A stretch of DNA of 64,000 bases from Arcanobacterium pinnipediorum (GTDB lineage: Bacteria > Actinomycetota > Actinomycetes > Actinomycetales > Actinomycetaceae), in the NCBI RefSeq assembly GCF_023973165.1, contig NZ_CP099547.1, positions 1 to 64,000 on the forward strand. The letters are read 5' to 3'. This document shows, piece by piece, positions 54,270 to 63,394 of this stretch. The stretch's first letter is position 1, and every line of letters starts with the position of its first letter. Both the position numbers and the translations under genes were made by a program. The notes under the pieces were generated by a model. The model was not told the origin of the DNA and made no database searches. It was given only the letters and a program-made list of their open reading frames with translations.

Positions 54270-56294
54270 ATGGAAATTTCAATGGTGCACATGGAAAAGT
54301 CGAGTATATTGCCCAGTTCAGCAACGATGAATCTTTCACGCAGAGAGATACGGATACTGGGCGTTATCAATGCCGTTATTTTTGCAGTTGTCGCACTCAG
54401 ATTTGCGATGATCAGCATTGAAGCACTTGTTTTTGGTGTCTCACTCGCAATAGCAATTAATCTTTCAATCGATGCATGTTATTGGTTCTACACCCGCATC
54501 GTCACCAAGACGATGCCGGCTACCAAAGCACTCTCAATCGCCATACCTATCTCACTCTTCGCAGGTTTTGCCCTTGAAGCGGCAACAATCATCGGTATTC
54601 CTGCTTCCTCCCCGCTAAACTTCAGCGAATGGAATCCGCTGCGTTTGGTATTTTCAATCTATCTCTCCTTCCTACTCCTCACCGCGATATTTTTCCTGCG
54701 CTCCCACCCCGCTAGATCGGCAATCTTGCGACGATTAGGGCTTTATGTCAGTTTATGGTTCCTCATCACTGCTGGCGTTATTTTCTTTGCATGGCTGACA
54801 GATTCGTTGCCATGGAGCACCTCAGACGCGCACGAGAACGCTCTATTCATTCTCTTGTCATGTATTTCCACGGCTGTGCTGGTCTTGTTCATCCACGCTC
54901 GCCGCAAGTTCACCCTAAGCTCTCTATTTTTTGTTGTGGCAATTTTGGCAGGTTCACTCTTGACCTTGTCGATTCCTCCGGTTCCAGGTATTTCCTGGGA
55001 CGACGAAATACACTATGCGCGATCAGATGGCTTGTCATTCTTCGGTCAGGGCAAGGCGACCGCATCAGAATTTGAATATGTTCAACGCGCCTGGCTAGAC
55101 AACGAAGGGCTGCACATCTTCGACATTGAAGAACGAGTTGCGAGCATCGATCAACAATACGAAACCGATGTTTCTTCTTACCGGATCCACAACGTTGATC
55201 AAATCGCCGAGATAGGAGCCAACAAATCCTTATTTGCGATCCCGTCAGTTGGCGCTATCCCATCAGCGATCGGCATTTGGCTGGGACGCTTATTTGCTCT
55301 TTCGTTTAGTTGGCAGTTTATTTGCGGCCGACTAGCAAACTTAGCGTTCTACGCCGCAGTGATGGCTGGCGCAATCCGGATCACGCCGATTAACAAGGCA
55401 TTGTTGGCTGGCATCGGGCTCATTCCTACCTCAATTTTCTTAGCAAGCAACTATTCGTATGATCCGTGGAGTATTGCGTTTATTTCACTGGGTTGTGCAC
55501 TGGTTTTGCGGGAAATAGCGCAGACCGATAGGAAACTAACGATACCAACCTTCATCCTTATGATGTCTGCCTTGGTTGTAGGCATCATGCCTAAAGCAAT
55601 CTATTTCCCGATTCTCGCGATCGCGTTCTTCATGCCAAAGGAAAAGTTTTCTGCGACTTTCATCCAGCGTCGTTATCGGCGTGCCTCGGTTCTCATAGTT
55701 GCATTAATGGTGTTGTCGTTTGTTTTGCCACTACTATTTTCTCCCGCTGTCCAAGCTGGCGATCCGCGCGGAGGCAACGGCGTGAACAGTGTCGAACAAG
55801 TGGTTTATATTCTCACCAACCCATTCCAGTATGCCTTGACGTTGTTAAAGTTCTTAGCCGGTTATTTATCGCCGCTGGCTTCTGGCGATTATTCGCTGAG
55901 TTTCGGATATCTGGGTTCACTTTATGAGGTGATCCCCGCTATAGTTCTGATCCCACTTATTCTTCTCATTGTTTTAGCGTATTCTCCCTGGAAAAAAGGC
56001 GAGTCGATTCTTTCTGTTGGTCAGCGACTAACACTATGCGGCGCACTGTTAGTGACGGTTGTGTTGATCGTGACCGCGCTATATGTGAGCTTCAATCCGG
56101 TAGGCGCCCACGTCATTAAGGGAGTCCAAGTACGCTATCTGTTGCCGCTGCTTTTCCCCTTCTTCTTAGTGGTGTTTTCTGGGGCTGTGCCGCAAAAATC
56201 GGCCGTAACGCTAGTTGATAAAAGCGCGCTGAGTATTATGGGTATACTAGACGTTGTCTGTGTGGCGATCTTGGCAGCATACGTTGGCGTTTAG
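54270..56294 (+). CDS. DUF2142 family membrane protein
   Basis: A 674-residue membrane protein with about 12 to 14 predicted segments and an outer loop that begins PPVPGISWDDEIHYARSDG, the DUF2142 hallmark (Asp/Glu then His). Such proteins resemble GT-C glycosyltransferases that use polyprenyl-phosphate sugars. The start is uncertain; several ATGs lie in the first 20 codons without clear ribosome binding sites. A GT2 and DUF2304 pair follows, the kind of enzyme set that makes polyprenyl-phosphate sugars. Confidence 0.82.
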   Translation: MEISMVHMEKSSILPSSATMNLSRREIRILGVINAVIFAVVALRFAMISIEALVFGVSLAIAINLSIDACYWFYTRIVTKTMPATKALSIAIPISLFAGFALEAATIIGIPASSPLNFSEWNPLRLVFSIYLSFLLLTAIFFLRSHPARSAILRRLGLYVSLWFLITAGVIFFAWLTDSLPWSTSDAHENALFILLSCISTAVLVLFIHARRKFTLSSLFFVVAILAGSLLTLSIPPVPGISWDDEIHYARSDGLSFFGQGKATASEFEYVQRAWLDNEGLHIFDIEERVASIDQQYETDVSSYRIHNVDQIAEIGANKSLFAIPSVGAIPSAIGIWLGRLFALSFSWQFICGRLANLAFYAAVMAGAIRITPINKALLAGIGLIPTSIFLASNYSYDPWSIAFISLGCALVLREIAQTDRKLTIPTFILMMSALVVGIMPKAIYFPILAIAFFMPKEKFSATFIQRRYRRASVLIVALMVLSFVLPLLFSPAVQAGDPRGGNGVNSVEQVVYILTNPFQYALTLLKFLAGYLSPLASGDYSLSFGYLGSLYEVIPAIVLIPLILLIVLAYSPWKKGESILSVGQRLTLCGALLVTVVLIVTALYVSFNPVGAHVIKGVQVRYLLPLLFPFFLVVFSGAVPQKSAVTLVDKSALSIMGILDVVCVAILAAYVGV

Positions 56295-56404
56295 ATCTCT
56301 AGAGCCACTATGTTAATGAAGAATGGTGATGGGCGAGTGTGGTTGGAAGTATATGCATCGATAATTGTTTCACCGACGTCGACGAAGATCGGTAACTGAA
56401 AAAC

Positions 56405-57142
56405 ATGGCTGAACTGACGAACGTTGCACGCACGAACGAAGAAGAAAAGCTCCTAGCGCAATGGACCCCAGCAATCGCTCAACGAAGCTGGTTAGTTGTG
56501 CCGCTGTACAACGAAGAGCAAGTAATTTTTGATGTTCTAACCCAAGCGTTGGAAGTCTTCCCCAATATCGTGTGCGTCAACGATGGATCGCGTGACCAAT
56601 CTGCCCATTATGCTCGACTGGCTGGAGCGCATGTTGTTGACCATCCGATCAATCTCGGTCAAGGTGCGGCGCTGCAGACGGGGATTGAATATGCGTTGTC
56701 TGATCCTGATGCGCAGTATTTTGTCACCTTCGATTCTGATGGTCAGCATCGGACTATAGATGCGGTCAAGATGGTGCTTCGGTTAGCAAGCGAGGATCTC
56801 GACGTCGTTATCGGCTCACGTTTCCTCGACAACAGAACGAAGCCGGGTGTGATTAAGAAAATTGTCTTGAAACTTGCGGTAATGTTTCAGCGGGCCACTA
56901 CCGGAGTAGCTTTAACTGATGCTCACAATGGGTTGCGTGCGTTGAATCGTCACGCAGCTCAAACGATCCGAATTGTGCAAAACCGAATGGCACATGCCTC
57001 AGAAATTATCAGCGAAATTTCTAAGCATGATTTGGCATATAGTGAAGAGCCGGTACACATTGTTTATACGGATTATTCACGTTCGAAAGGCCAATCCTTG
57101 TGGAATTCGGTCAATATTTTGTCAGACTTGCTGTTTAAGTGA
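56405..57142 (+). CDS. GT2 glycosyltransferase, DPM1-like
   Basis: A 245-residue enzyme of the dolichol-phosphate mannose synthase type, expected to move a sugar from a nucleotide donor to polyprenyl phosphate. VVPLYNEEQVI, VNDGSRD, INLGQGAALQTGIEYAL, FDSDGQH (metal site) and VIGSRFLD are intact; LTDAHNGLRALNR is the acceptor-side motif. There is no membrane segment of its own. A DUF2304 membrane protein gene follows after 7 bases and probably supplies the anchor. Confidence 0.88.
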   Translation: MAELTNVARTNEEEKLLAQWTPAIAQRSWLVVPLYNEEQVIFDVLTQALEVFPNIVCVNDGSRDQSAHYARLAGAHVVDHPINLGQGAALQTGIEYALSDPDAQYFVTFDSDGQHRTIDAVKMVLRLASEDLDVVIGSRFLDNRTKPGVIKKIVLKLAVMFQRATTGVALTDAHNGLRALNRHAAQTIRIVQNRMAHASEIISEISKHDLAYSEEPVHIVYTDYSRSKGQSLWNSVNILSDLLFK

Positions 57143-57149
57143 GGACCTC

Positions 57150-57554
57150 ATGGAGTCAAGTCAGTTTCTTATCAAAGCTATTCTTATTCTGGTCTTTGTG
57201 GTGGCGGCGATCATTATTATTGTCCCGCGTAAAAGCTCACGTGGCCTAGCGATCCGTCGCGTGGGGTGGCTATGTGGCCTACTCGTTGCCTCCCTAGCTG
57301 TGCTCTTTCCTTCTTTAACCGATAAGGTAGCGCATTGGGTGGGAGTTGGCCGCGGTGCCGATCTTGTGCTTTATATGGCGTTAGTTTTCGCCATCGGCTA
57401 TGTGTTGAACGCTTCGTCAAATGCCCGGAAAATGCAACGCGAATTGACGGTTTTGGCACGCAAACATGCGTTGCTGGTAACGTTTGTGGAAGAGAATTTA
57501 GTTTCGCGCGCTGAGCTTGACTCTGACGACGGCGATGCGCGCAGCTCACAGTGA
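57150..57554 (+). CDS. DUF2304 family small membrane protein, copy 1
   Basis: A 134-residue protein with three predicted membrane segments and a C-terminal cytoplasmic helix (residues about 90-134, with a coiled-coil-like ELTVLARKHALLV). The ATG at 57150 follows GAGGACCTC, and a longer start inside the GT2 gene was rejected. DUF2304 proteins commonly pair with DPM1-like GT2 enzymes. Its 3' end overlaps by 9 bases the end of a second DUF2304 gene on the other strand. Confidence 0.8.
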   Translation: MESSQFLIKAILILVFVVAAIIIIVPRKSSRGLAIRRVGWLCGLLVASLAVLFPSLTDKVAHWVGVGRGADLVLYMALVFAIGYVLNASSNARKMQRELTVLARKHALLVTFVEENLVSRAELDSDDGDARSSQ

Positions 57555-57896
57555 TTGTTTAAGGGTGCTTACTTCGTGGTGGAGTATCGCAATTTCTTCA
57601 GCGAGTCGGCGTCGTTCTTCTTCTAGTTTCGAAACGGCGATAGCTTGATGGATTTCCATAACGACTAAAACCGCAATGACGACGAAGAAAATCATATTTG
57701 CCGGCACGTCGAAGCCGACGATGCTCGTCAATGCGTAGAGTCCAGCGGGCCATAGTGCGGTGATCAACGCAAGAAAATCAAGGCACAGCCACAACCACAT
57801 ATATTTTTCTTTAAGGACGCGGTTGCGCACGAGCCGGATGAGCTGGATGCCGATCAGTACAATGACGATCAATGAAACTATTTGAATAGTAGTCAT
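57546..57896 (-). CDS. DUF2304 family small membrane protein, copy 2
   Basis: A 116-residue protein with three membrane segments (IVSLIVIVLIGIQLIRLV at the start) and a C-terminal coiled-coil helix (KLEEERRRLAEEIAILHHEV). It is encoded tail to tail with copy 1 and lies just after its own GT2 gene on the minus strand, mirroring the plus-strand pair. Confidence 0.82.
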   Translation of the reverse strand: MTTIQIVSLIVIVLIGIQLIRLVRNRVLKEKYMWLWLCLDFLALITALWPAGLYALTSIVGFDVPANMIFFVVIAVLVVMEIHQAIAVSKLEEERRRLAEEIAILHHEVSTLKQSL

Positions 57897-57898
57897 AG

Positions 57899-58612
57899 TT
57901 ATGCTTTCTTAGAGCGTGACATCAATGCGATAGCGAGTGCTAGTCCGGCTCGGAATAAGTAGATGGCGGCTTTGAATGGTGAGTGGGAGGGAATACCTGC
58001 GGTGCGCTGGCGCATCTCGACACCAACTTGCGTGATGGTTAAACCAGATTTAATGCCAATAACGAGTGCTTCGATGGTATCGCCAAGATATTCGGCGGGG
58101 TAGTTGTCTACATATAGCTGTAGTGCTTTACGTGAATAGATTTTAAATCCAGATGTGACGTCGGTGAGTTTGGTGTGTGCGAGCCGACTCATGATGCGCG
58201 AGAGTACCACCATAGCCCACCAGCGCGGACCGTGTGCGGTGTAATGACCTACACCAGCAAAACGAGCTCCGATAACGACGTCGGCACCATTTCGTGCTTC
58301 TTTGAGCATAGTGTGGATATAGGCAGGATCGTGTTGGCCATCGGCATCGACTTGGACTGCGTAGGTGTAGTTATTTCGCAGCGCATAGTGAAATCCGGTT
58401 CGCATTGCGCCGCCAACACCAAGGTTGATCGGTAGATCTAAAACGGATGCTCCTGCTGCCTTGGCAATTTCCACGGTGGCATCACGTGAGCCGTCATTGA
58501 CAACAACACAATCTGCAGTGGGTAATTCGCGGTGGACTGACTCGATCACGTGTGCGATAGAATCTTGTTCATTCCAGGCGGGAATGATGATTAGAATGCG
58601 CTCTTTGGCCAA
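57899..58612 (-). CDS. GT2 glycosyltransferase, DPM1-like, second copy
   Basis: A 237-residue polyprenyl-phosphate sugar synthase-like enzyme. IIIPAWNEQDS, VVNDGSRD, INLGVGGAMRTGFHYAL, VDADGQHDP and VIGARFAG are present, and LTDVTSGFKIYSR is the acceptor-side motif. The start is a TTG at 58612, chosen because AAGGAGG sits 6 bases upstream; a 34-residue longer frame exists but is atypical. It is followed after 2 bases by DUF2304 copy 2. Confidence 0.88.
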   Translation of the reverse strand: MAKERILIIIPAWNEQDSIAHVIESVHRELPTADCVVVNDGSRDATVEIAKAAGASVLDLPINLGVGGAMRTGFHYALRNNYTYAVQVDADGQHDPAYIHTMLKEARNGADVVIGARFAGVGHYTAHGPRWWAMVVLSRIMSRLAHTKLTDVTSGFKIYSRKALQLYVDNYPAEYLGDTIEALVIGIKSGLTITQVGVEMRQRTAGIPSHSPFKAAIYLFRAGLALAIALMSRSKKA

Positions 58613-58751
58613 AACAATCCTCCTTACTGTGGGAAATTCTACACCATTGCCAACGTTGAAAAAGATGTGACTTGGAGTGGTCATCATAAAAATATCGTGA
58701 ATATTCTTTACCATGATAGTGGTGAGACAGTGGGTAACCTAAGGAAAAGGC

Positions 58752-60299
58752 ATGCAGGAAGAAATTTCAGGGTTGGCAGAAGAAAATATTGAGCACAAAG
58801 TAAGAACACGTTTTGCAACTCGCAGAACTGTGCTCCACGTTGTGTTGTTTCTTTCGCTTTTGGGCGCAGGGTTTTCGTGGATTTTGGCTTCACCTATCGG
58901 CGGTTCTCCGGATGATGATTTCCACATGGGCTCTATATGGTGTCCGCGACCGGCATCGCAGTCCTGTGAAACCCGCATGGCTGACGGATACGAGGAGATT
59001 TTAGTTCCTGAACCGGTGGCACTAGCCACCGATTGTCATGTTGCTAAAACTGAGCAATCTGCAGCTTGCCCGGTATCTTTGTCCAATGATCGCACAGCGT
59101 ATTCAGATCGTTTCGATAGGGGTAATTATCCTACGGGGTATTATCGTTTTCATCATTTACTGATTAGGCATTCAGTGGCTGATTCGATAATACTGATGCG
59201 GACGGTAAATTTTTTAATTTCTGTGATTCTTCTTGGTGCCGTGGGTAGTTTATTGCGCCCGTCGCAACGTCAAGTTTATATTCTCGCCATGTTAACGACG
59301 TGGATGCCGATGGGAATGTATTTCATTACCTCAATGAATCCTAGTTCGTGGGCTATCACGGGAGTGTTTACGTACGCAACGGCGATGTATGGTTCGATGA
59401 CTGCGAAAAAGATTTTTAATCGCAGAGCGCTGTTATTCATCGCCTATGCTGGTGCGCTGTTGAGCTTTGTTTCTCGGGGAGATTCTGCATTTTACATTTT
59501 CGTTGCTACGGCGGCTTTGGCGTGGGCGATCAAGTTCAAGCGTGATGATTACCTGTTATGGATCAATGCTGCGGTGCTGGCTGTGATCGGTGTTTATATG
59601 ATGATGGGCAGTGGCCAGGCAAGTATTGTTGCTAATACGACGACGGATACCGGTAATCCGTTCGTCACTGCACTTCGCACATTTTATGATTTACCACGCT
59701 ACTATGCAGGATTTTTGGGTTATGGGTTAGGCCCGGGCTGGTTTGATATTCCGTTAGATACAACTGTTACGTTGTTGGCGTTGTTCTTAACGGGCTCCAT
59801 GATTTTCCTTGGTGCAAGCGAAGGGAACTGGAGAAAGTGGATGTCGGTTTTGATGGTCGCAGGAGCGATGTCTGGAATACCGGTATTAATTGTGACCATT
59901 GGTTCCTATCCTCGTCTTGGCCCTTACCAGCCACGCTATATGCTCCCGTTGCTTGCGGTCTTTATGTTCTTCTTGTGGGCAGATCGTATGGGAAGAGCTA
60001 TTTTATCGACTGGTCAAAAAATCATTATGTTCGTGGCGTTATTCGTAGTCTATGGTGCGACGTTGCATACGGTTATGTGGCGGTATGTTTCGGGCATTGT
60101 AGGGGTGCATCCGGTTGATCTAGATGCTGACGTGCAGTGGTGGTGGAGCGTACCGATTTCTCCAATGTCTACGTGGGCGATAGGGACTGGAAGTTTCTTG
60201 GTATTTTTGCTGTGTATCGCCTTCTTGTGGCGCAAAAAACCAGTTGCACTAAGTTCGCGCGAAACCGCAGTTGATTTAGGTGCTGTATCTGCGAAGTAA
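58752..60299 (+). CDS. DUF2142 family membrane protein, second copy
   Basis: A 515-residue membrane protein with about 10 to 12 segments. The first segment is followed by the hallmark loop GGSPDDDFHMGSIWCP, with cysteines that may form outer disulfides (IWCPRP, QSCETR, TDCHVA, AACPVS). AAGGAAAAGG lies before the ATG. It is shorter than the copy at 54270 and belongs to the same family. The flippase gene converges on it. Confidence 0.85.
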   Translation: MQEEISGLAEENIEHKVRTRFATRRTVLHVVLFLSLLGAGFSWILASPIGGSPDDDFHMGSIWCPRPASQSCETRMADGYEEILVPEPVALATDCHVAKTEQSAACPVSLSNDRTAYSDRFDRGNYPTGYYRFHHLLIRHSVADSIILMRTVNFLISVILLGAVGSLLRPSQRQVYILAMLTTWMPMGMYFITSMNPSSWAITGVFTYATAMYGSMTAKKIFNRRALLFIAYAGALLSFVSRGDSAFYIFVATAALAWAIKFKRDDYLLWINAAVLAVIGVYMMMGSGQASIVANTTTDTGNPFVTALRTFYDLPRYYAGFLGYGLGPGWFDIPLDTTVTLLALFLTGSMIFLGASEGNWRKWMSVLMVAGAMSGIPVLIVTIGSYPRLGPYQPRYMLPLLAVFMFFLWADRMGRAILSTGQKIIMFVALFVVYGATLHTVMWRYVSGIVGVHPVDLDADVQWWWSVPISPMSTWAIGTGSFLVFLLCIAFLWRKKPVALSSRETAVDLGAVSAK

Positions 60300-60314
60300 A
60301 GGTGTAACAATACC

Positions 60315-61535
60315 TCACGGGCGAAGTATTGTTTTAAAGTGAATGCTTATTCCGATCAGGGGGCTAATTGTGAGTGCCAGTAGGGTGCGCACTTCTAGCG
60401 GGAGCGGCAAAAGCAGGATCGCTAGTGCCCCCGCGGCACACGAGTACCAGCCAATAAGGCACTCTTTATAACGATTAAGAGCAATTGTGATGGTACCTCC
60501 GAGAACGAGGAGAGCTAGTAAGGCAGCGTCGATAGCCAGCACGGTGAGGGTGAGTGCAGAATTTGCGTAAGCCGGACCGAAAACGAATGACATAACATCT
60601 GTTCCAAAGAGCGCCACTACAGGAGCAAGGATTATCGTGAAGGCGAAGACACCGCCAAAGATTTTCTTCGTGGTGCTACGTCGTTTTTCCGGCGAGCCTA
60701 GGTAGTAGGAAATGATGACGGATTGGAATGCGAATAGTGGTACAAGGAGTGGTGCTCGGGTAACCGAGACTGCCAAAATGAGATCTGATGACTGTGAGAA
60801 CTCCGCAGCAGGAGTCGTCAGGAGCATCAGCGTAGGGAACCCGTTGATTAAGAGGGCGGTTGCCCCTGCGGAGGCAATGGCGGAGAGAATGTTCTTCGCT
60901 AATCTGCGGGCAGGTAGAGCTATGCGAGTGCGCAATGCGCGGCGTAGTTGGCGAGTGTAGGAAAAGAAGATCCAGGCACTAAAACCTAAAACTGTTGCGG
61001 CAGCGAATCCTTGGGATGTTTGAATGGTAAATGCCACGAAAAACACGCTGGCTAGCCGGAGAAGAGCTTCTGCAGAGTTGAGCATGCCGAAGCTGAGCCA
61101 GTTTCGTAATCCGCCTAAAATTCCCAGTGTTGTTACTTGTCCGGTGTATAAGATAACTGCGATCATCATTATTGCAGTTGTGAAAAGAGTAGGTCCTAGT
61201 GGATCGTTGCTGTGGGAAAGTAACCATATAGCGGCAACTATGATGGAGACGATTACGCCATAGCTAAGAGTTATGCGATAGGGAGTTAGCGTGGCGCTAG
61301 CAGGTGGTGGGGTGGCGATAGTTTCAGACCCTACGGCCCGAGTTATTTCTGATTGAATACCTGATAGTGTTCCGGTGGCGAAGAAGAGAGTAGCCCAAAA
61401 CGATAAGAACAGTGCGTTGTCGCTCGGGGAGAGCACACGTGCAGAGATGAAGATGATCGCAAACCCGCTGAGGGCTGCGATACCGGCACCGATGGATACA
61501 CTCATGCCTGCTTGTACCTTTTTTTGTGCGCCCAT
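60315..61535 (-). CDS. Polysaccharide flippase-like membrane protein
   Basis: A 406-residue protein with about 12 membrane segments, resembling Wzx/MATE-type oligosaccharide flippases (start AGMSVSIGAGIAALSGFAIIFISARVL; only the pattern of segments is used here). The locus also holds an ABC exporter, so this protein may move a different intermediate, for example a polyprenyl-phosphate sugar used by the DUF2142 proteins, or serve a second glycan. Confidence in the family is moderate. Confidence 0.75.
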   Translation of the reverse strand: MGAQKKVQAGMSVSIGAGIAALSGFAIIFISARVLSPSDNALFLSFWATLFFATGTLSGIQSEITRAVGSETIATPPPASATLTPYRITLSYGVIVSIIVAAIWLLSHSNDPLGPTLFTTAIMMIAVILYTGQVTTLGILGGLRNWLSFGMLNSAEALLRLASVFFVAFTIQTSQGFAAATVLGFSAWIFFSYTRQLRRALRTRIALPARRLAKNILSAIASAGATALLINGFPTLMLLTTPAAEFSQSSDLILAVSVTRAPLLVPLFAFQSVIISYYLGSPEKRRSTTKKIFGGVFAFTIILAPVVALFGTDVMSFVFGPAYANSALTLTVLAIDAALLALLVLGGTITIALNRYKECLIGWYSCAAGALAILLLPLPLEVRTLLALTISPLIGISIHFKTILRP

Positions 61536-61587
61536 CGCCTTCCTTCCGTTGTTAGACTTGTTTTAGTCTATCGCGATGGAGGTGGGG

Positions 61588-62469
61588 ATGATGGTTATTG
61601 ATATCATGGTGCCGTATTGGGGGCGTGTTGATTGGCTCGGTGAGCTCATTGAGTCTGTGTTAGCTCAAGATTGTGACCAGTGGCGTTTAGTTGTTGTCGA
61701 TGATTGTTATCCGGGAGATGCGGCTCGTAAGCTTGTTGAAGGTCTTGACGATGAGCGGGTGAGCTATGTGCGTAACGAGAAAAACCTTGGTTTGCGCGGT
61801 AACTTCCAGCGATGTGTGGAGTTATCGACTGCCGAGTATCTGGTGATGCCTGGTAGTGATGACCGATTCTTACCGCATTATGTTTCGGCGATGTTGGATG
61901 CTGTTGATCGCCACGATGCTGATATTATCCAACCGGCAGTTCGTGTTATTGACGCAGATGGTCATAGAGTCGAGGGGATGACGGACAAAATAAAGAATCG
62001 TATTCGCCCGCGTCAGCTCACCAACGGTACGGTGATGAGTGGCCAAGAAGTAGCAGCATCGTTGATGCACGGAAATTGGATGTATTGGCCATCGTTATTG
62101 CTACGTCGCTCAACGATTGTGCAGTATCCGTTTCGGGATTTCACTATCATGCTTGACCTGGCTTTAACGATTGACGTTGTTGTTCACGGTGGAAGTATTG
62201 CGTTCGTGGATGAGGAATGTTTTGAATATCGGCGCTCGAATTATTCAGTATCGGGATCAACTGCTATCGATGGGCAACGTTTCGAAGATGAACGACGATA
62301 CTTTCAGTTGGCGCATAATCTTTTTAAAGAACGCGGGTGGACTAAGGCGATGCGGGCTGCGCGATGGCATGTGACGTCACGGATTCATGCGGCGACGTTG
62401 CTACCTGGTACAGTGTTGCGCCGAGATGGGCAAAGCTGTAAATTCCTACTTAATCACTTGTGGATGTAG
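61588..62469 (+). CDS. GT2 glycosyltransferase
   Basis: A 293-residue GT-A enzyme. IMVPYWGRVDWLGELIESVL is the opening strand and helix, VVVDDCYPGD the nucleotide site, NLGLRGNFQRC a family segment, and VMPGSDDRF the metal-binding region. The ATG at 61588 was chosen since GGAGG lies 5 bases before it; an upstream ATG at 61576 precedes the site. Donor and acceptor unknown. It is divergent from the flippase gene. Confidence 0.85.
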   Translation: MMVIDIMVPYWGRVDWLGELIESVLAQDCDQWRLVVVDDCYPGDAARKLVEGLDDERVSYVRNEKNLGLRGNFQRCVELSTAEYLVMPGSDDRFLPHYVSAMLDAVDRHDADIIQPAVRVIDADGHRVEGMTDKIKNRIRPRQLTNGTVMSGQEVAASLMHGNWMYWPSLLLRRSTIVQYPFRDFTIMLDLALTIDVVVHGGSIAFVDEECFEYRRSNYSVSGSTAIDGQRFEDERRYFQLAHNLFKERGWTKAMRAARWHVTSRIHAATLLPGTVLRRDGQSCKFLLNHLWM

Positions 62470-62505
62470 GAGCTTTGCCCGCATCCTGTTTCTCAGGAGT
62501 ATCGT

Positions 62506-63363
62506 TTATTGTGGCGCGTAGGGGCCAAAAACAACCGCAGATGCCGCATGGTTTTCGCGTTCATGTTCGGGTGGGATACGCATGTAGTCACCGTATCCTC
62601 GGGTGAGTATGGCGTCATAGTCATGAGCTAACATAACCTCGATGCCGTCAAACGGTACGCGCTTAGCCGGAAATAGCTCAGCTACGGTAGCAGACCAGCG
62701 TTTGGGATCGCGAGTTGAAAAGTCACCGAAAAGATCGGAATCGTCGTCGTCGAAACGTCGCGCGGCCTGTTCCCATTGCCGAACCAACGTTCGCGGTGTA
62801 ACACGCGATAACTTGAGCGTCCAATGGATCGTGTGCAAGGCAGTAGTGACCGCGAGCTGGATCGGGCGCGGTAAAGATAACACCGCGTTGGGTGTACCGC
62901 GAAGATAGAGCAACCGGCCCCACAACCACGTCTGTTTACTTTGCTTGGAGAAGTCGTGTGCAGTGCGCGGAATACGATCGAGGGGGAAAAGGTCGATGCC
63001 TAACGGCATCCGATACTCACGTTTGTGCGCTACGCCAGGGGTGAATTCACTGTCACGTAGTCCGAGTACACCAAAAGTCTTCGGGTATGCAGGATCGGTT
63101 CGCGAATCAATAAGAACATATCGCGAATCGAGAAGGCCGGGAGCTTCGTTAAAGAACTTCTCATAATCTTCGCGCAACATACAAATATCGACGTCGTCAT
63201 CCCAGGGGATAAAACCGCCGTGGCGCACCGCTCCAATAGCAGAACCGCCGTAGACCACATAGCGCAATCCCAGCTCAAGGCACACGCGATCAAATTCGCG
63301 CAACACATCGCGCATCGAGCGCTGGATTCTTTTAAGTGTTTGTGGATCGTAGGTATCAGTCAT
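62506..63363 (-). CDS. LicD family phosphotransferase
   Basis: A 285-residue protein of the LicD family, which moves phosphocholine from CDP-choline onto a glycan (some members move other phospho-groups). The core is strong: YVVYGGSAIGAVRHGGFIPWDDDVDICM near residues 35-62 (family GTLLGAVRHxGFIPWDDDxD), followed by MLREDYEKF. The ATG at 63363 follows AGGGGA. The LicA-like kinase gene is 31 bases upstream on the same strand, which supports choline as the substrate. Confidence 0.9.
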   Translation of the reverse strand: MTDTYDPQTLKRIQRSMRDVLREFDRVCLELGLRYVVYGGSAIGAVRHGGFIPWDDDVDICMLREDYEKFFNEAPGLLDSRYVLIDSRTDPAYPKTFGVLGLRDSEFTPGVAHKREYRMPLGIDLFPLDRIPRTAHDFSKQSKQTWLWGRLLYLRGTPNAVLSLPRPIQLAVTTALHTIHWTLKLSRVTPRTLVRQWEQAARRFDDDDSDLFGDFSTRDPKRWSATVAELFPAKRVPFDGIEVMLAHDYDAILTRGYGDYMRIPPEHERENHAASAVVFGPYAPQ

Positions 63364-63394
63364 GTCCAATTCAATCCCCTAAGGCCGATCTGAG

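Noticed and set aside
56309..56398. A 29-codon frame between the DUF2142 and GT2 genes
   Set aside because: No ribosome binding site, no hydrophobic or conserved pattern; likely chance.
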